Shown here: positions 1-8,476 of the stretch, piece by piece
How the letters are laid out: every line of letters begins with the position of its first letter
Numbering within the stretch: position 1 is the stretch's first letter
NCBI RefSeq assembly: GCF_009857605.1
Contig: NZ_WWCT01000016.1
Span: 1-64,000, forward strand
DNA: 64,000 nt
Reading direction: 5' to 3'
Origin: Duganella levis
GTDB lineage: Bacteria > Pseudomonadota > Gammaproteobacteria > Burkholderiales > Burkholderiaceae_D
Translations under genes and position numbers: made by a program
The notes under the pieces: model-generated
Database searches by the model: none
Seen by the model: only the letters and a program-made list of their open reading frames with translations
Told to the model about the DNA's origin: nothing

Positions 1-515
1 CCGACGCTGGCGCCGACCGAAGGCGAACCGTTATAGGCGCTGCCATTGGTGGCGCCGCCGCCGGCGCCCCCCGCCGCGCCATTGCCACCATAACTCGTGC
101 CGCCTGCCGCGCCGGTGCCTGTAGCGTTGCCGCCGGTGGCGACCCCGCCCGTCCCGCCATAGCCGACGCCGCCATTGCTATTGCCCCAGTTGCCGGCACG
201 GTTGCCGATATCCTGCACGGTGTTATTACCGACCGTGCCGGTCAGCGTGGTGGTGGCGTCGGCACTCGACTGGTTGTAAGCATTACTGAGCGTCGACGTA
301 GCGGCGCCGCCGTTGTTGGCCGCCACGCTGCCGAGCGCGGTGGCGGTGGCGGCACCGCTGCTGTTGTTGTTATTGTTCTTGTTGCTGCTGTCCTGGGTTG
401 CACTGGCATTGTCGGTAGCGTGCGCTCCGGCGCCGGACTGCGTGGTGGCGGTCTGTGCATAGGCCTGTGCGCTGAAAGCCAGCGCGATGGCGGCTCCGAT
501 CAGTGATTTGTTCAT
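1..515 (-). CDS. Secreted Gly/Asn-rich protein, partial (C-terminus outside window)
   Basis: Translating leftward from the ATG at 515 gives an uninterrupted frame to the window edge (about 171 residues seen). It opens with a clear Sec signal peptide (MNKSLIGAAIALAFSAQAYA, cleavage predicted after AYA), then a Ser/Thr/Asn-rich stretch with a run of five Asn, then Gly-rich sequence with motifs such as GGTGG, GGNAT and GGNGAAGGAGGG. No catalytic domain is visible; this composition is typical of low-complexity exported or surface/matrix proteins, but the family is not recognised. A good ribosome site (GGCAGGAG) precedes the ATG. It lies downstream of, and on the same strand as, a sigma-54 activator gene and has its own sigma-54 promoter at 592-607, so it is probably the activator's direct target. 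Confidence 0.8.
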   Translation of the reverse strand, partial: MNKSLIGAAIALAFSAQAYAQTATTQSGAGAHATDNASATQDSSNKNNNNNSSGAATATALGSVAANNGGAATSTLSNAYNQSSADATTTLTGTVGNNTVQDIGNRAGNWGNSNGGVGYGGTGGVATGGNATGTGAAGGTSYGGNGAAGGAGGGATNGSAYNGSPSVGASV

Positions 516-591
516 AGTTACTCCTGCCTGAAGAATGATAGAAAGTGAATGTGGTTGCGCATGGAGACCTTTCTCCCGCCCATACGGCTTT

Positions 592-607
592 TGCAACCTT
601 GGTGCCA
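592..607 (-). promoter_or_regulatory. Sigma-54 (RpoN) promoter of the Gly/Asn-rich secreted protein
   Basis: Read on the minus strand the sequence is TGGCACCAAGGTTGCA: a perfect TGGCAC -24 box, five bases, and a perfect TTGC -12 box followed by A. This matches the RpoN consensus TGGCAC-N5-TTGCW at every defined position. Transcription would start near 581, giving a leader of roughly 65 bases before the ATG at 515. Confidence 0.88.
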
Positions 608-683
608 GCAGCGGCAAGGCTTTGATATCAAATGAGAAGCTGGCCAGCGACCTGCCCGCGCCACCTGATTCGCGGCATAAAAC

Positions 684-699
684 GTCACAGCGCTGTGAC
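684..699. promoter_or_regulatory. Perfect 16-bp palindrome, probable activator site (UAS)
   Basis: GTCACAGCGCTGTGAC is identical to its own reverse complement. It lies about 80-90 bp upstream of the -24 box, about 110 bp from the predicted start, the usual place for a sigma-54 activator site. The adjacent activator gene (722-2062) makes its product the likely ligand (inference). A degenerate second copy is at 743-758. Confidence 0.7.
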
Positions 700-721
700 A
701 ACGCGGGTGTTCGCGGCCTGC

Positions 722-2062
722 TCACTCACTCTCCACAGCGGTGTAACGGTCCTGTGACGGCGCACTGATCCCATGCTTGGCCAATAGGCGGTACAGCGTC
801 ATACGCGAGACGCCGAGGTCACGCGCGGCCAGCGTAATGTTGCGGCCGGCGCGCAGCAGGCTGGCGTCGATGGCGTCGCGTTCGGCGCGGATGCGGGCGT
901 CGTCCAGCTGCACCGGCGCGCGCGCCGGGGCTGCCGTGGCCAGGCCCAGGTCCTGCGGCAGGATCAGGCGCCCCTCGGCCATCACCATGGCGCGGCGCAC
1001 GCGGTTGATCAACTCGCGCACGTTGCCGGGCCAGTCGTGCTCGCGGATCGCCTGCGCGGCGCGGCTGCTGATGCCTTTCAGGCGCGGCGCCCGCTCGCTG
1101 GAAAAGGTATGGAAAAAATGTTCGGCCAGCGGCAGCAGATCTTCCTTGCGCTCGCGCAGCGGCGGCACATCCAGCGCCAGCACATTCAGGCGGTAGTACA
1201 AATCCTCGCGAAAGGCGCCGCGCTGCACCGCCTGCGGCAGGTTGACATGCGAGGCGGCGATCACGCGCGCATCGACCGCGATGCTGCGCGTGCCGCCGAC
1301 GCGGTAAATGGTCTTCTCCTGCAGAAAGCGCAGCAGGTTGGCCTGCAGTTCCAGCGGCAGGTCGCCGATTTCATCGAGGAAGATGGAGCCGCCCTGCGCG
1401 CTTTCGATCAGGCCGCGCTTGTCGCGCGCAGCCCCCGTAAAGGCGCCGCGCTCGTGGCCGAACAATTCGGACTGAATCAGTTGCGCGGGAATCGCGCCGC
1501 AGTTGATCGGCACAAACGGCCCCTTGCAGCGCGGCGACCGCGCGTGCACGGCCTGCGCCGCCAGCTCCTTGCCGCTGCCGCTCTCGCCCCAGATCAGCAC
1601 CGGCGCGCTGGCCGCCGCCACCTTGACGATCTGCCGCTGCAGGCGCGTGATGGCGGCGCTCTGGCCGGTCAGCGTGGCATCGTCATCGGCGCGCGGGGTG
1701 GCGGCGTGGGCCCGCAGCGCCGCCATACCGAGCGCATGACCCAGCGCATGGCGCAGCCGCTGGTGGTCCAGCGGCCAAGTATGGTAGTCGCTGCAATGAT
1801 CGCGCAGCAACTGGCGCCACGCCGGGCGCTCCAGCGCAGCGGGCGGCAGCACGGCGATCCAGTGCAGCGTCCAATGATCGAGCAGGAAGGCGCCGAGCTC
1901 GGCGCAGTTGTCGCTCTCGCGCACCAGCAGCAGGCCGACGGCGCAGCCGCGCGCCTTCAAATGACGGCGCGCGTCGGCCAGCGTCTCCGCCCGCGCCACC
2001 GTCCAGTCTGGCGGCAAGCCCGGCTCGCCGACGCCCACGCAGAGTATCGATTTCGTCGTCAT
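722..2062 (-). CDS. Sigma-54-dependent activator with VpsR-like degenerate receiver
   Basis: This 446-residue protein is a bacterial enhancer-binding protein. Residues 1-120 look like a degenerate receiver without the usual phospho-acceptor context, as in VpsR-type regulators. The AAA+ module has Walker A GESGSGKE (159-166), the sigma-54-contacting loop GAFTGA (206-211) and Walker B GGSIFLDEIG (about 224-233). A Fis-type helix-turn-helix ends the protein (about 405-430, with AARDLGVSRMTLYRLL). It should remodel RNA polymerase-RpoN at nearby promoters. The next gene on the same strand has a perfect sigma-54 promoter and palindromic upstream sites. Family knowledge: Vibrio VpsR binds c-di-GMP and controls matrix genes; whether this one does is not shown by the sequence. 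Confidence 0.9.
   Translation of the reverse strand: MTTKSILCVGVGEPGLPPDWTVARAETLADARRHLKARGCAVGLLLVRESDNCAELGAFLLDHWTLHWIAVLPPAALERPAWRQLLRDHCSDYHTWPLDHQRLRHALGHALGMAALRAHAATPRADDDATLTGQSAAITRLQRQIVKVAAASAPVLIWGESGSGKELAAQAVHARSPRCKGPFVPINCGAIPAQLIQSELFGHERGAFTGAARDKRGLIESAQGGSIFLDEIGDLPLELQANLLRFLQEKTIYRVGGTRSIAVDARVIAASHVNLPQAVQRGAFREDLYYRLNVLALDVPPLRERKEDLLPLAEHFFHTFSSERAPRLKGISSRAAQAIREHDWPGNVRELINRVRRAMVMAEGRLILPQDLGLATAAPARAPVQLDDARIRAERDAIDASLLRAGRNITLAARDLGVSRMTLYRLLAKHGISAPSQDRYTAVESE
743..758. promoter_or_regulatory. Second, degenerate activator site
   Basis: GTAACGGTCCTGTGAC matches the perfect palindrome at 684-699 in 12 of 16 positions and keeps the CTGTGAC half-site intact. 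Centre-to-centre spacing is about 59 bp. It lies inside the 3' end of the activator gene. Tandem sites are common for activators of the NtrC class. Confidence 0.4.
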
Positions 2063-2100
2063 GTGGCGTTGGACGCGAAATGATGTGAAAAGTTCAAGGC

Positions 2101-2129
2101 TTGCCCCACCGCCGAGGCCAATATAGAAT
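2101..2129 (+). promoter_or_regulatory. Possible sigma-70 promoter for the acyltransferase gene
   Basis: TTGCCC (2101-2106), 17 bases, then TAGAAT (2124-2129). A short hairpin CTGCTT-TTT-AAGCAG (2135-2149) follows just downstream of the expected start. Found by eye only. Confidence 0.35.
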
Positions 2130-2207
2130 GCGCGCTGCTTTTTAAGCAGGCGGATAACAGCCTGTCAATAGTGCATAAAGCCTAAAACAACAACTGGGTG
2201 GTGTGAG

Positions 2208-2825
2208 ATGAGTGATTTTGAATTGAAACCGGCTGCGTTGCCGAGCTGGCCGCAGCGGGCCTCGCTGCGCGTGCTGAATCTGTTCGGCTGGCGCATGCTG
2301 TACCGCCCCTTGCCCGGTCCGCGCGGCATCATGGTGGTGTATCCGCACACGTCCAACTGGGACTTCTTTGTCGGCCTGTTCGGCAAGTGGGCGCTGAACC
2401 TGCCGTTCCGCTGGCTGGCCAAGGACTCGCTGTTCAAATCGCCGCTGGGCGGCTGGTTCCGCGCGCTGGGCGGCGAACCGGTCGACCGCAGCGCGCCGCA
2501 AGGCATGATCCGCTCGCAGGCCGAACGCATCAACGCCGCCGACTGGTACTGGCTGGCCATCACGCCGGAAGCGTCGCGCAGCTACCGCCCCAACTGGAAG
2601 AGCGGCTTCTATCACCTGGCGCTGGAAGCCAAGGTGCCTCTGTGCCTGGTGTATATCGATTATCCGAACAAGACCCTGGGCGTGGTCGATCACCTGCATT
2701 TAAGCGGCGACCAGCAAGCCGACATGGCGGCGATCCGTGCCATCTACGCCGGCCACCAGGGCCTGTATCCGCAAAACCAGGCGCCCATCGAGCTGCAGGA
2801 ACGCCGCACCGAAGAGCGCAAATAA
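2208..2825 (+). CDS. Lysophospholipid (1-acylglycerol-3-phosphate) acyltransferase family protein
   Basis: This 205-residue protein carries the glycerolipid acyltransferase catalytic motif HTSNWD (the H-x4-D box; about residues 46-51) in the context VVYPHTSNWDFF. A second family block follows (LGGEPVDRS), and ITPEASRS corresponds to the usual substrate-binding EGTRS block. The protein is shorter than housekeeping PlsC enzymes (about 240 residues) and lacks an obvious N-terminal membrane helix, as in the compact subfamily found near unrelated genes in many proteobacteria. The acyl acceptor cannot be told from sequence. It ends 3 bases from the stop of the convergent ureJ gene and is divergent from the sigma-54 activator gene. 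Confidence 0.82.
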   Translation: MSDFELKPAALPSWPQRASLRVLNLFGWRMLYRPLPGPRGIMVVYPHTSNWDFFVGLFGKWALNLPFRWLAKDSLFKSPLGGWFRALGGEPVDRSAPQGMIRSQAERINAADWYWLAITPEASRSYRPNWKSGFYHLALEAKVPLCLVYIDYPNKTLGVVDHLHLSGDQQADMAAIRAIYAGHQGLYPQNQAPIELQERRTEERK

Positions 2826-2828
2826 GTC

Positions 2829-3386
2829 TTACGCCGTCGCCGCCAGCATCACGCCGGTGGCGGCAATCGCCGCGCCCGATGCCTTGACCGCCAGCGCCGG
2901 GCTGACGCGGCCCAGCAGACTTCCGCCATACACCAGCAGCAGGCTGGCCGCCAGCAGACCGGCCGCGCTGATCGCCTGCGGCAGCTCGTGACCGTGGGCG
3001 TTACCGTGCAGGACGGCGAACACGCTGACCATCACCGCGCCGGCCGCCGCCGGCAAACGCACCGCCGCCACCAGCAACACGCCCATCAAGGCCACCGTCA
3101 ATCCGATGCCCGTTTCCAGGCCGGGAATGCTCAAGCCCAGCGCGCCGCTGGCCATGCCGATCAACAGCATGCCGACGAAGGTGGCCGGCAGCCACTTGGC
3201 GTTCGGCTGGCGCACGCTCCAGGCGCCCACCGCCAGCATCGCCAGCAAGTGATCGAGGCCGGTGAACGGGTGCGCAAAACCTTGCAGGAAGCCGTGCGTG
3301 TGCGCGCCGGCGCCGGGGTGCGCCAGGGCGCTGGTGCTGGCAGTGGCCAGCGCGACGAGTGCGACGGCGGTGAGTGTTTTTTTCAT
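2829..3386 (-). CDS. ureJ: HupE/UreJ family nickel-permease-like protein
   Basis: This 185-residue membrane protein has an N-terminal signal-like helix (MKKTLTAVALVALATAST...ALA) and about five further hydrophobic helices. It holds the HupE/UreJ signature HPFTGLDHLLAMLAVG near residues 39-54. Family members are thought to bring nickel into the cell for urease or hydrogenase. It is the last gene of the urease operon, 10 bases after ureG, supporting a role in supplying nickel to urease. Confidence 0.9.
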   Translation of the reverse strand: MKKTLTAVALVALATASTSALAHPGAGAHTHGFLQGFAHPFTGLDHLLAMLAVGAWSVRQPNAKWLPATFVGMLLIGMASGALGLSIPGLETGIGLTVALMGVLLVAAVRLPAAAGAVMVSVFAVLHGNAHGHELPQAISAAGLLAASLLLVYGGSLLGRVSPALAVKASGAAIAATGVMLAATA

Positions 3387-3396
3387 GGTCTCTCCT

Positions 3397-4011
3397 TTAT
3401 TGGTCCAGCAAGCCTTGTTGGCGGATGTAGTCGATGACGGTGCTCACGCCTTCGCCGCTGCGCAGATTGGTGAACACGAATGGACGGTTACCGCGCTGCT
3501 GCTTGGCGTCGCGCGCCATCACGTCCAGGTCCGCGCCGACGTGCGGCGCCAGGTCGGTCTTGTTGATGATCAGCAGATCGGAACGGGTGATGCCCGGACC
3601 GCCCTTGCGCGGGATCTTCTCGCCGCCGGCGACGTCGATCACGTAGATGGTCAGGTCCGACAGTTCAGGGCTGAAGGTGGCGGCCAGGTTGTCGCCGCCG
3701 GATTCCACCAGGATCAGGTCCAGGTCCGGGAAGTCGGCCTGCATGCGGGCGATGGCTTCCAGGTTGATCGAGGCGTCCTCGCGGATCGCGGTGTGCGGGC
3801 AGCCGCCGGTTTCCACGCCCATCAGGCGTTCGGCCGGCAAGGCGTCCGCGCGCAGCAGGATCTCCATGTCCTCTTTGGTGTAGATGTCGTTGGTGATGAC
3901 GGCCATGTCGTAGTGGTCGCGCATGCCCTTGCACAGCATTTCGCACAGGGCGGTCTTGCCCGAGCCTACCGGGCCGCCGATGCCGACGCGGAGTGGATTG
4001 GATGTCGTCAT
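3397..4011 (-). CDS. ureG: Urease accessory GTPase UreG
   Basis: UreG is the GTP-hydrolysing chaperone that, with UreD, UreF and UreE, loads nickel into the urease active site. The protein has the P-loop GPVGSGKT near its start, the metal-binding Cys-Pro-His motif in ETGGCPHTAIRED, and the NKTD nucleotide-specificity motif (INKTDLAP). The start chosen is the ATG at 4011 (MTTSNPLRVGIGGPVG), giving 204 residues, the normal family length; an upstream in-frame start at 4125 would add residues inside ureF that do not fit the family. It follows ureF by 10 bases. Confidence 0.96.
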   Translation of the reverse strand: MTTSNPLRVGIGGPVGSGKTALCEMLCKGMRDHYDMAVITNDIYTKEDMEILLRADALPAERLMGVETGGCPHTAIREDASINLEAIARMQADFPDLDLILVESGGDNLAATFSPELSDLTIYVIDVAGGEKIPRKGGPGITRSDLLIINKTDLAPHVGADLDVMARDAKQQRGNRPFVFTNLRSGEGVSTVIDYIRQQGLLDQ

Positions 4012-4021
4012 GTTTGCTCTT

Positions 4022-4702
4022 TCAGGATCTGTATAAACGGCTGTATTGAACTTCGTGCTGCATCGACAGCAGCGACAGGCCCGGCGCCCAGTTGCACATA
4101 TCGTCGTCGCTGACGGTCTGCGCATAGCGGGCGGCGGCTTCGATGTCGGCGCGCAGCGACAGCAGCATGCGCTGGCCGGCCACCTGCCCCAGTGGTACGG
4201 ACTTGACGCACACCAGCACCTGGTTTTCCGCCCACGCGAACAGCATCGCCAGCAGCGCCGCGTCGTGCGGGATGTTTAAAGCGGCGACGGCGCAGCTGAA
4301 GGCGGTCGGCAGTGCGACTTCGGGTGCGCCTTGCAACTGCGCCAGCATGTCGGCATCGGTAATGCCTAATTCGGCCACCAGCTTGGTGAGCGAGTAGCCC
4401 ATCTGGATAGTCTCGGCGCGGAATTCGCTGCTGTCGCGCGAGGCGATAAATTTTTCGCTCCAGTCGCTGACGGCCTGCCAGTCGCGCCGCGACCAGGCTT
4501 GCATCAGGCGCCAGGTGACCGGGGCTTCCCATTGCGCCACCACTTCGTGCAGGTGACGCGCGATCCAGGCGCGGGCGGTATCGGCGTTGTGCACCGTGCC
4601 GCTTTCCAGCGCCGCCTCCAGCCCTTGCGAATAGCTGTACGCGCCAATCGGCAGGGCCGGACTGGCGAATTGCAAAAGGTTGAGCAGCGCGGCGGCCTGC
4701 AT
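4022..4702 (-). CDS. ureF: Urease accessory protein UreF
   Basis: A 226-residue, mostly helical protein with UreF features: LLQFASPALPIGAYSYSQGLE near the N-terminus and the C-terminal segment with SVPLGQ...GQRMLLSL. UreF bridges the UreD-apourease complex and UreG and acts as a checkpoint for GTP hydrolysis. Its ATG lies immediately next to the UreE stop codon, indicating translational coupling. Length is normal for the family. Confidence 0.95.
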   Translation of the reverse strand: MQAAALLNLLQFASPALPIGAYSYSQGLEAALESGTVHNADTARAWIARHLHEVVAQWEAPVTWRLMQAWSRRDWQAVSDWSEKFIASRDSSEFRAETIQMGYSLTKLVAELGITDADMLAQLQGAPEVALPTAFSCAVAALNIPHDAALLAMLFAWAENQVLVCVKSVPLGQVAGQRMLLSLRADIEAAARYAQTVSDDDMCNWAPGLSLLSMQHEVQYSRLYRS

Positions 4703-5212
4703 TTATTTCGGGTCGCTCGGACGGTGGATCCTCTGGCGCAGTGGGATCGGCGCCAGCGGACCTTGTCCGTGATCGTGATGGTGGCCATGGCCGCCGCCAT
4801 ACGCGCCGGATTCCGGCTCGAACGCCGCCTGCTCTTCCACCACCGTGGCGCCCAGGCCGGCCAGCATCTCCTTCAGCACCGCATCGGCGCGGATGCGCAG
4901 GAAGCCGTCGCCCACCTGCGCCTGCGTGTGGCGGTTACCAAGATGGAAAGCGCAGCGCAACAGCGCGTGCGCATCGGGACACGTGACTTTGTAAGTCGGT
5001 TCCGGCGCGGCGACCACGCGGATCACGCGCTGGTCTTCGCCGGTCAGCAGGTCGCCGTCGCGCAGCACGGTGCCGCGCACGGTGAACACGGCCACCTCTT
5101 CGCCGCTATCCAGCGTGGCGCGTAGACGGCACTTCTCCCGCAGTTCGTATGGCAGCACCAGTTGCGCGGCGATGGCCTCGGCATGTGCAATTTTGGTGTG
5201 TAGTGTCAGCAT
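4703..5212 (-). CDS. ureE: Urease nickel metallochaperone UreE
   Basis: UreE delivers nickel to the UreDFG-apourease complex. The start used is the ATG at 5212 (MLTLHTKIAHAEA), giving 169 residues; an upstream in-frame start would overlap ureC. The N-terminal peptide-binding domain is followed by a metal-binding domain containing CAFHLGNRH, where the family's conserved dimer-interface His lies. The C-terminal tail has a His-rich cluster (GGGHGHHHDHG), a nickel store present in only some UreE proteins. The ATG is 2 bases after the ureC stop. Confidence 0.95.
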   Translation of the reverse strand: MLTLHTKIAHAEAIAAQLVLPYELREKCRLRATLDSGEEVAVFTVRGTVLRDGDLLTGEDQRVIRVVAAPEPTYKVTCPDAHALLRCAFHLGNRHTQAQVGDGFLRIRADAVLKEMLAGLGATVVEEQAAFEPESGAYGGGHGHHHDHGQGPLAPIPLRQRIHRPSDPK

Positions 5213-5214
5213 GA

Positions 5215-6915
5215 TCAGAACAGGAAATAGCGCTGCGCCATCGGCAGCACGGCGGCGGGTTCGCACACCAGCAACTCGCCATTGGCGCGCACTTCATAGG
5301 TTTCGGGATTGACGTCCATCTTCGGCGCCAGGCTGTTGTGGATCATGTCGGACTTGCGCAGCGCGCGCATGTTCTTGGCCACGATCAGCGTCTTGTTCAG
5401 TTTCAGCGCGTCGCCGATGCCGGCGTCATACGCCGCCTGCGACACGAAGGTGAACGACTTCTTCAAGCCGCCGCCGTAGGAACCGAACATCGGCCGGTAA
5501 TGCACCGGCTGCGGCGTCGGAATCGACGCATTCGGATCGCCCATCAGCGCGGCGGCGATCATGCCGCCTTTTAAAATCATCTGCGGCTTGACGCCGAAGA
5601 AGGCCGGCTTCCACAGCACGATATCGGCGATCTTGCCCACTTCCAGCGAACCCACCGCATGCGCAATCCCGTGCGTGATGGCCGGATTGATGGTGTACTT
5701 GGCGATGTAGCGCTTGACGCGGAAGTTGTCGTTGCGCGAAGAATCCGGCGCCAGCGGCCCACGCTGCACCTTCATCTTGTGGGCGGTCTGCCAGGTGCGC
5801 ATCACCACTTCGCCGACGCGGCCCATGGCCTGCGAGTCGGACGACATCATCGAAATCGCGCCGAGGTCGTGCAGGATGTCTTCTGCGGCGATGGTCTCGC
5901 GGCGGATGCGCGATTCGGCAAACGCCACGTCCTCGGTAATCGCTGCATCCAGGTGATGGCAGACCATCAGCATGTCCAGATGCTCGTCCAGCGTATTGAC
6001 CGTGTAAGGACGCGTGGGATTGGTCGACGACGGCAGCACATTCGATTCGCCCACCGCCGCGATGATGTCCGGCGCATGGCCGCCGCCCGCGCCTTCGGTG
6101 TGGAAGGTGTGGATGGTGCGGTCCTTGAACGCCGCCAGCGTATCGGCCAGGTAGCCGCCTTCGTTCAGCGTGTCGCTGTGGATCGCTACCTGGATGTCCA
6201 TCTTGTCCGCCACCGACAGGCAGTTGTCGATCGCGGCCGGGGTGCTGCCCCAGTCCTCGTGCAATTTGAGGCCGATGGCGCCGGCGCGTACCTGCTCTTC
6301 CAGCGGCGCCGGCAGGCTGACATTGCCCTTGCCGAGAAAGCCCAGGTTCATCGGGAACGCATCGGCCGCCTGCAGCATCGAATGCAGATGCCACGGTCCC
6401 GGCGTGCAGGTGGTGGCCGAGGTGCCAGCCGACGGCCCGGTGCCGCCGCCGATCATGGTGGTCACGCCGCTCATCAGCGCTTCCTCGATCTGCTGCGGGC
6501 AGATGAAGTGGATGTGCGTGTCGACCCCGCCGGCGGTGACGATCATGCCCTCGCCCGCAATAATCTCGGTGGCGCCGCCGATGGCCATCGTCACATCCGG
6601 CTGGATGTCCGGATTGCCGGCCTTGCCGATGGCGGCGATCATGCCGTTCTTTAAACCGATATCGGCCTTGACGATGCCCCAATGGTCGATGATCACCGCG
6701 TTGGTGATCACCGTATCCATGACGTCGGCGGCGACGCGCTGCGACTGGCCCATGCCGTCGCGGATCACTTTGCCGCCGCCGAATTTCACTTCTTCGCCGT
6801 AGGTGGCGTAGTCCTTTTCAATTTCGATAAACAGTTCGGTATCCGCCAGCCGGATGCGGTCCCCCGTGGTGGGACCGAACATTTCGGCATAGGCACGGCG
6901 CGAGATTGTAGCCAT
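5215..6915 (-). CDS. ureC: Urease alpha subunit UreC (catalytic)
   Basis: This 566-residue protein is the catalytic subunit that hydrolyses urea to ammonia and carbamate. It has the nickel-binding HIH motif (THIHFICPQQ), the Lys that becomes carbamylated (GLKLHEDWGSTP), the nickel-ligand His residues in AIHSDTLNE and TFHTEGAGGG, and the active-site flap MVCHHLD containing the catalytic His. All expected residues are present and the length is standard, so the enzyme should be functional. The gene follows ureB closely and is the core of the urease operon. Confidence 0.98.
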   Translation of the reverse strand: MATISRRAYAEMFGPTTGDRIRLADTELFIEIEKDYATYGEEVKFGGGKVIRDGMGQSQRVAADVMDTVITNAVIIDHWGIVKADIGLKNGMIAAIGKAGNPDIQPDVTMAIGGATEIIAGEGMIVTAGGVDTHIHFICPQQIEEALMSGVTTMIGGGTGPSAGTSATTCTPGPWHLHSMLQAADAFPMNLGFLGKGNVSLPAPLEEQVRAGAIGLKLHEDWGSTPAAIDNCLSVADKMDIQVAIHSDTLNEGGYLADTLAAFKDRTIHTFHTEGAGGGHAPDIIAAVGESNVLPSSTNPTRPYTVNTLDEHLDMLMVCHHLDAAITEDVAFAESRIRRETIAAEDILHDLGAISMMSSDSQAMGRVGEVVMRTWQTAHKMKVQRGPLAPDSSRNDNFRVKRYIAKYTINPAITHGIAHAVGSLEVGKIADIVLWKPAFFGVKPQMILKGGMIAAALMGDPNASIPTPQPVHYRPMFGSYGGGLKKSFTFVSQAAYDAGIGDALKLNKTLIVAKNMRALRKSDMIHNSLAPKMDVNPETYEVRANGELLVCEPAAVLPMAQRYFLF

Positions 6916-6924
6916 GAGAGCCTT

Positions 6925-7248
6925 TTAGCTTTTTGGTGGTGTGGTGAGCTTGCCCATTACTTTGCCGTTGAAGCCATAGACTTCCTGGTCGCCGTCCAGC
7001 GTCACCAGTTCCACGGTGCGCTGCTGGCCCGGCTCGAAACGCACGGCGGTGCCGGCGGCGATGTTCAGGCGTTTGCCATAGGCCTTCCAGCGCTCAAGCT
7101 TGAGCACCGAATTGACTTCAAAAAAATGAAAGTGCGAGCCGATCTGCACCGGACGGTCGCCCTGGTTGGTGACCACGACAGAAATGGTTTCGCGCCCCAC
7201 GTTGAGGGCGATCTCGCCCTCTTCAAGCTTGTATTCCCCTGGGATCAT
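6925..7248 (-). CDS. ureB: Urease beta subunit UreB
   Basis: A 107-residue protein with typical UreB sequence: MIPGEYKLEEGEIALN at the start and GSHFHFFEVN in the middle. It is the small structural subunit of the (UreABC)3 enzyme and helps position the UreC active-site flap. UreA and UreB are separate genes here, the usual arrangement outside Helicobacter. It sits 11 bases after ureA and 9 before ureC. Confidence 0.97.
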   Translation of the reverse strand: MIPGEYKLEEGEIALNVGRETISVVVTNQGDRPVQIGSHFHFFEVNSVLKLERWKAYGKRLNIAAGTAVRFEPGQQRTVELVTLDGDQEVYGFNGKVMGKLTTPPKS

Positions 7249-7259
7249 GATGAACTCCT

Positions 7260-7562
7260 TTATGGAATGGGATTGTGGACAGTCACAAGCTTGCTCCCGT
7301 CGGGGAACGTCGCTTCGACCTGGATGTCAGGGATCATTTCGGGAATACCCTCCATGACGTCGGCGCGCGTGAGAATGCGCGCGCCGTCGGACATCAATTG
7401 GGCGACAGTCTTGCCGTCGCGGGCACCTTCCATGATGGCGCAGGTGATCAGCGCCACCGCTTCCGGGTAATTCAACTTCAGGCCACGCGCAAGGCGGCGT
7501 TCCGCCACTATGCCCGCGGTAAAAATCAACAACTTATCTTTTTCGCGTGGAGTCAGGTCCAT
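7260..7562 (-). CDS. ureA: Urease gamma subunit UreA
   Basis: The start is the ATG at 7562 (MDLTPREKDKLLIFTAGIVA), giving exactly 100 residues, the family length; a longer open frame upstream overlaps ureD and is not used. It contains the UreA signatures LNYPEAVALI and ARILTRADVMEGIPEMI and ends with VTVHNPIP. It is the smallest structural subunit of urease. It follows ureD by 23 bases. Confidence 0.97.
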   Translation of the reverse strand: MDLTPREKDKLLIFTAGIVAERRLARGLKLNYPEAVALITCAIMEGARDGKTVAQLMSDGARILTRADVMEGIPEMIPDIQVEATFPDGSKLVTVHNPIP

Positions 7563-7585
7563 GTCGTTTTTCTCTTTCGGCTCTT

Positions 7586-8443
7586 TCAGGTTTGCCAGAT
7601 GCGCGGCGTGACGGCCTCGCGCTCCAGCAGATGCGGACGCACGCGGCGCCATACATTCAGCATCAGGCGACGCGCGGTTTCGCTGTCGTCGCCCAGGTGA
7701 CGTGCCACCAGCACGCCTTTCGTCTGCGTCACGCCGAAAACATGCTCGCCATCGGCGGCAATGTCGGCGCGGATCTCGTTTAATACAGCAGCCGGCAGAG
7801 GCTTGCCTGCGGCGGTCAGCGTCGCGCACACGGTGCGGCCGTTGAGCGCCAGCGGACTAGCCAGGCGGCCGCCGAGCATGTCGCCCTGCTCCCACCAGAT
7901 CAAACGCCCTTCGCGGCGGATACTGCTGCGCTGGCGAATCCGGCCGCTATTAAATACCTCGCCCGAACCGCGCCGGCCCATGCACAGGATCTCGCAGCCG
8001 ATGAAGGTGGCGCCGGCCGCCAGTTCCACATGCTGGTCCAGCACGACGTCGGCGGTGTCGAAGAAGATGGTTTCCTGCGGCAGCCACTCCAGCGCCGCGT
8101 CCTGGTTCACATGCAGGTGCACCGACTGGCGCGACACCTTGCCGTTGGCCTGATACCACTTGGCCGCGCCGGGCGTACTAATAAAGGCATGCGCGCGGTC
8201 GCCGACGCCGATGTCGATTTCCAGCTGGTCGCCGCCCACCACGCCGCCCGGCGGATGGACGATGATGGCCTGGCACACCCTGGCGTCTTCCGGATACAGC
8301 GCCTTCTGCACCCGCAGCGGGCCGTAGTGCAGCTTGTCCAGCAGCCGCGTGGTGCCGGCGTCATCCGCAAAACCGAGCGTCAGGCTGGCCTGCCAGGCGC
8401 TGCTGCTGGCGGCAAGGTCACGCAGTACGGTGCAATCGGGCAT
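7586..8443 (-). CDS. ureD: Urease accessory protein UreD
   Basis: A 285-residue UreD/UreH scaffold protein that binds apourease and recruits UreF and UreG for nickel insertion. Recognisable blocks are LGFADDAGTTRL near the start, IIVHPPGGVVGGDQL, the TPGAAKWYQ motif and WLPQETIFFD. It is the first gene of the operon in the order D-A-B-C-E-F-G-J. A sigma-54 promoter (8477-8492) and an NtrC-type site (8541-8557) lie directly upstream. Confidence 0.95.
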   Translation of the reverse strand: MPDCTVLRDLAASSSAWQASLTLGFADDAGTTRLLDKLHYGPLRVQKALYPEDARVCQAIIVHPPGGVVGGDQLEIDIGVGDRAHAFISTPGAAKWYQANGKVSRQSVHLHVNQDAALEWLPQETIFFDTADVVLDQHVELAAGATFIGCEILCMGRRGSGEVFNSGRIRQRSSIRREGRLIWWEQGDMLGGRLASPLALNGRTVCATLTAAGKPLPAAVLNEIRADIAADGEHVFGVTQTKGVLVARHLGDDSETARRLMLNVWRRVRPHLLEREAVTPRIWQT

Positions 8444-8476
8444 AAAACCACGCAGAAGAAATAATGTTCAGTCCTA

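Noticed and set aside
1037..2083. 348-codon plus-strand frame opposite the sigma-54 activator
   Set aside because: Antisense to Walker A, GAFTGA and Fis motifs, which are clearly coding on the other strand.
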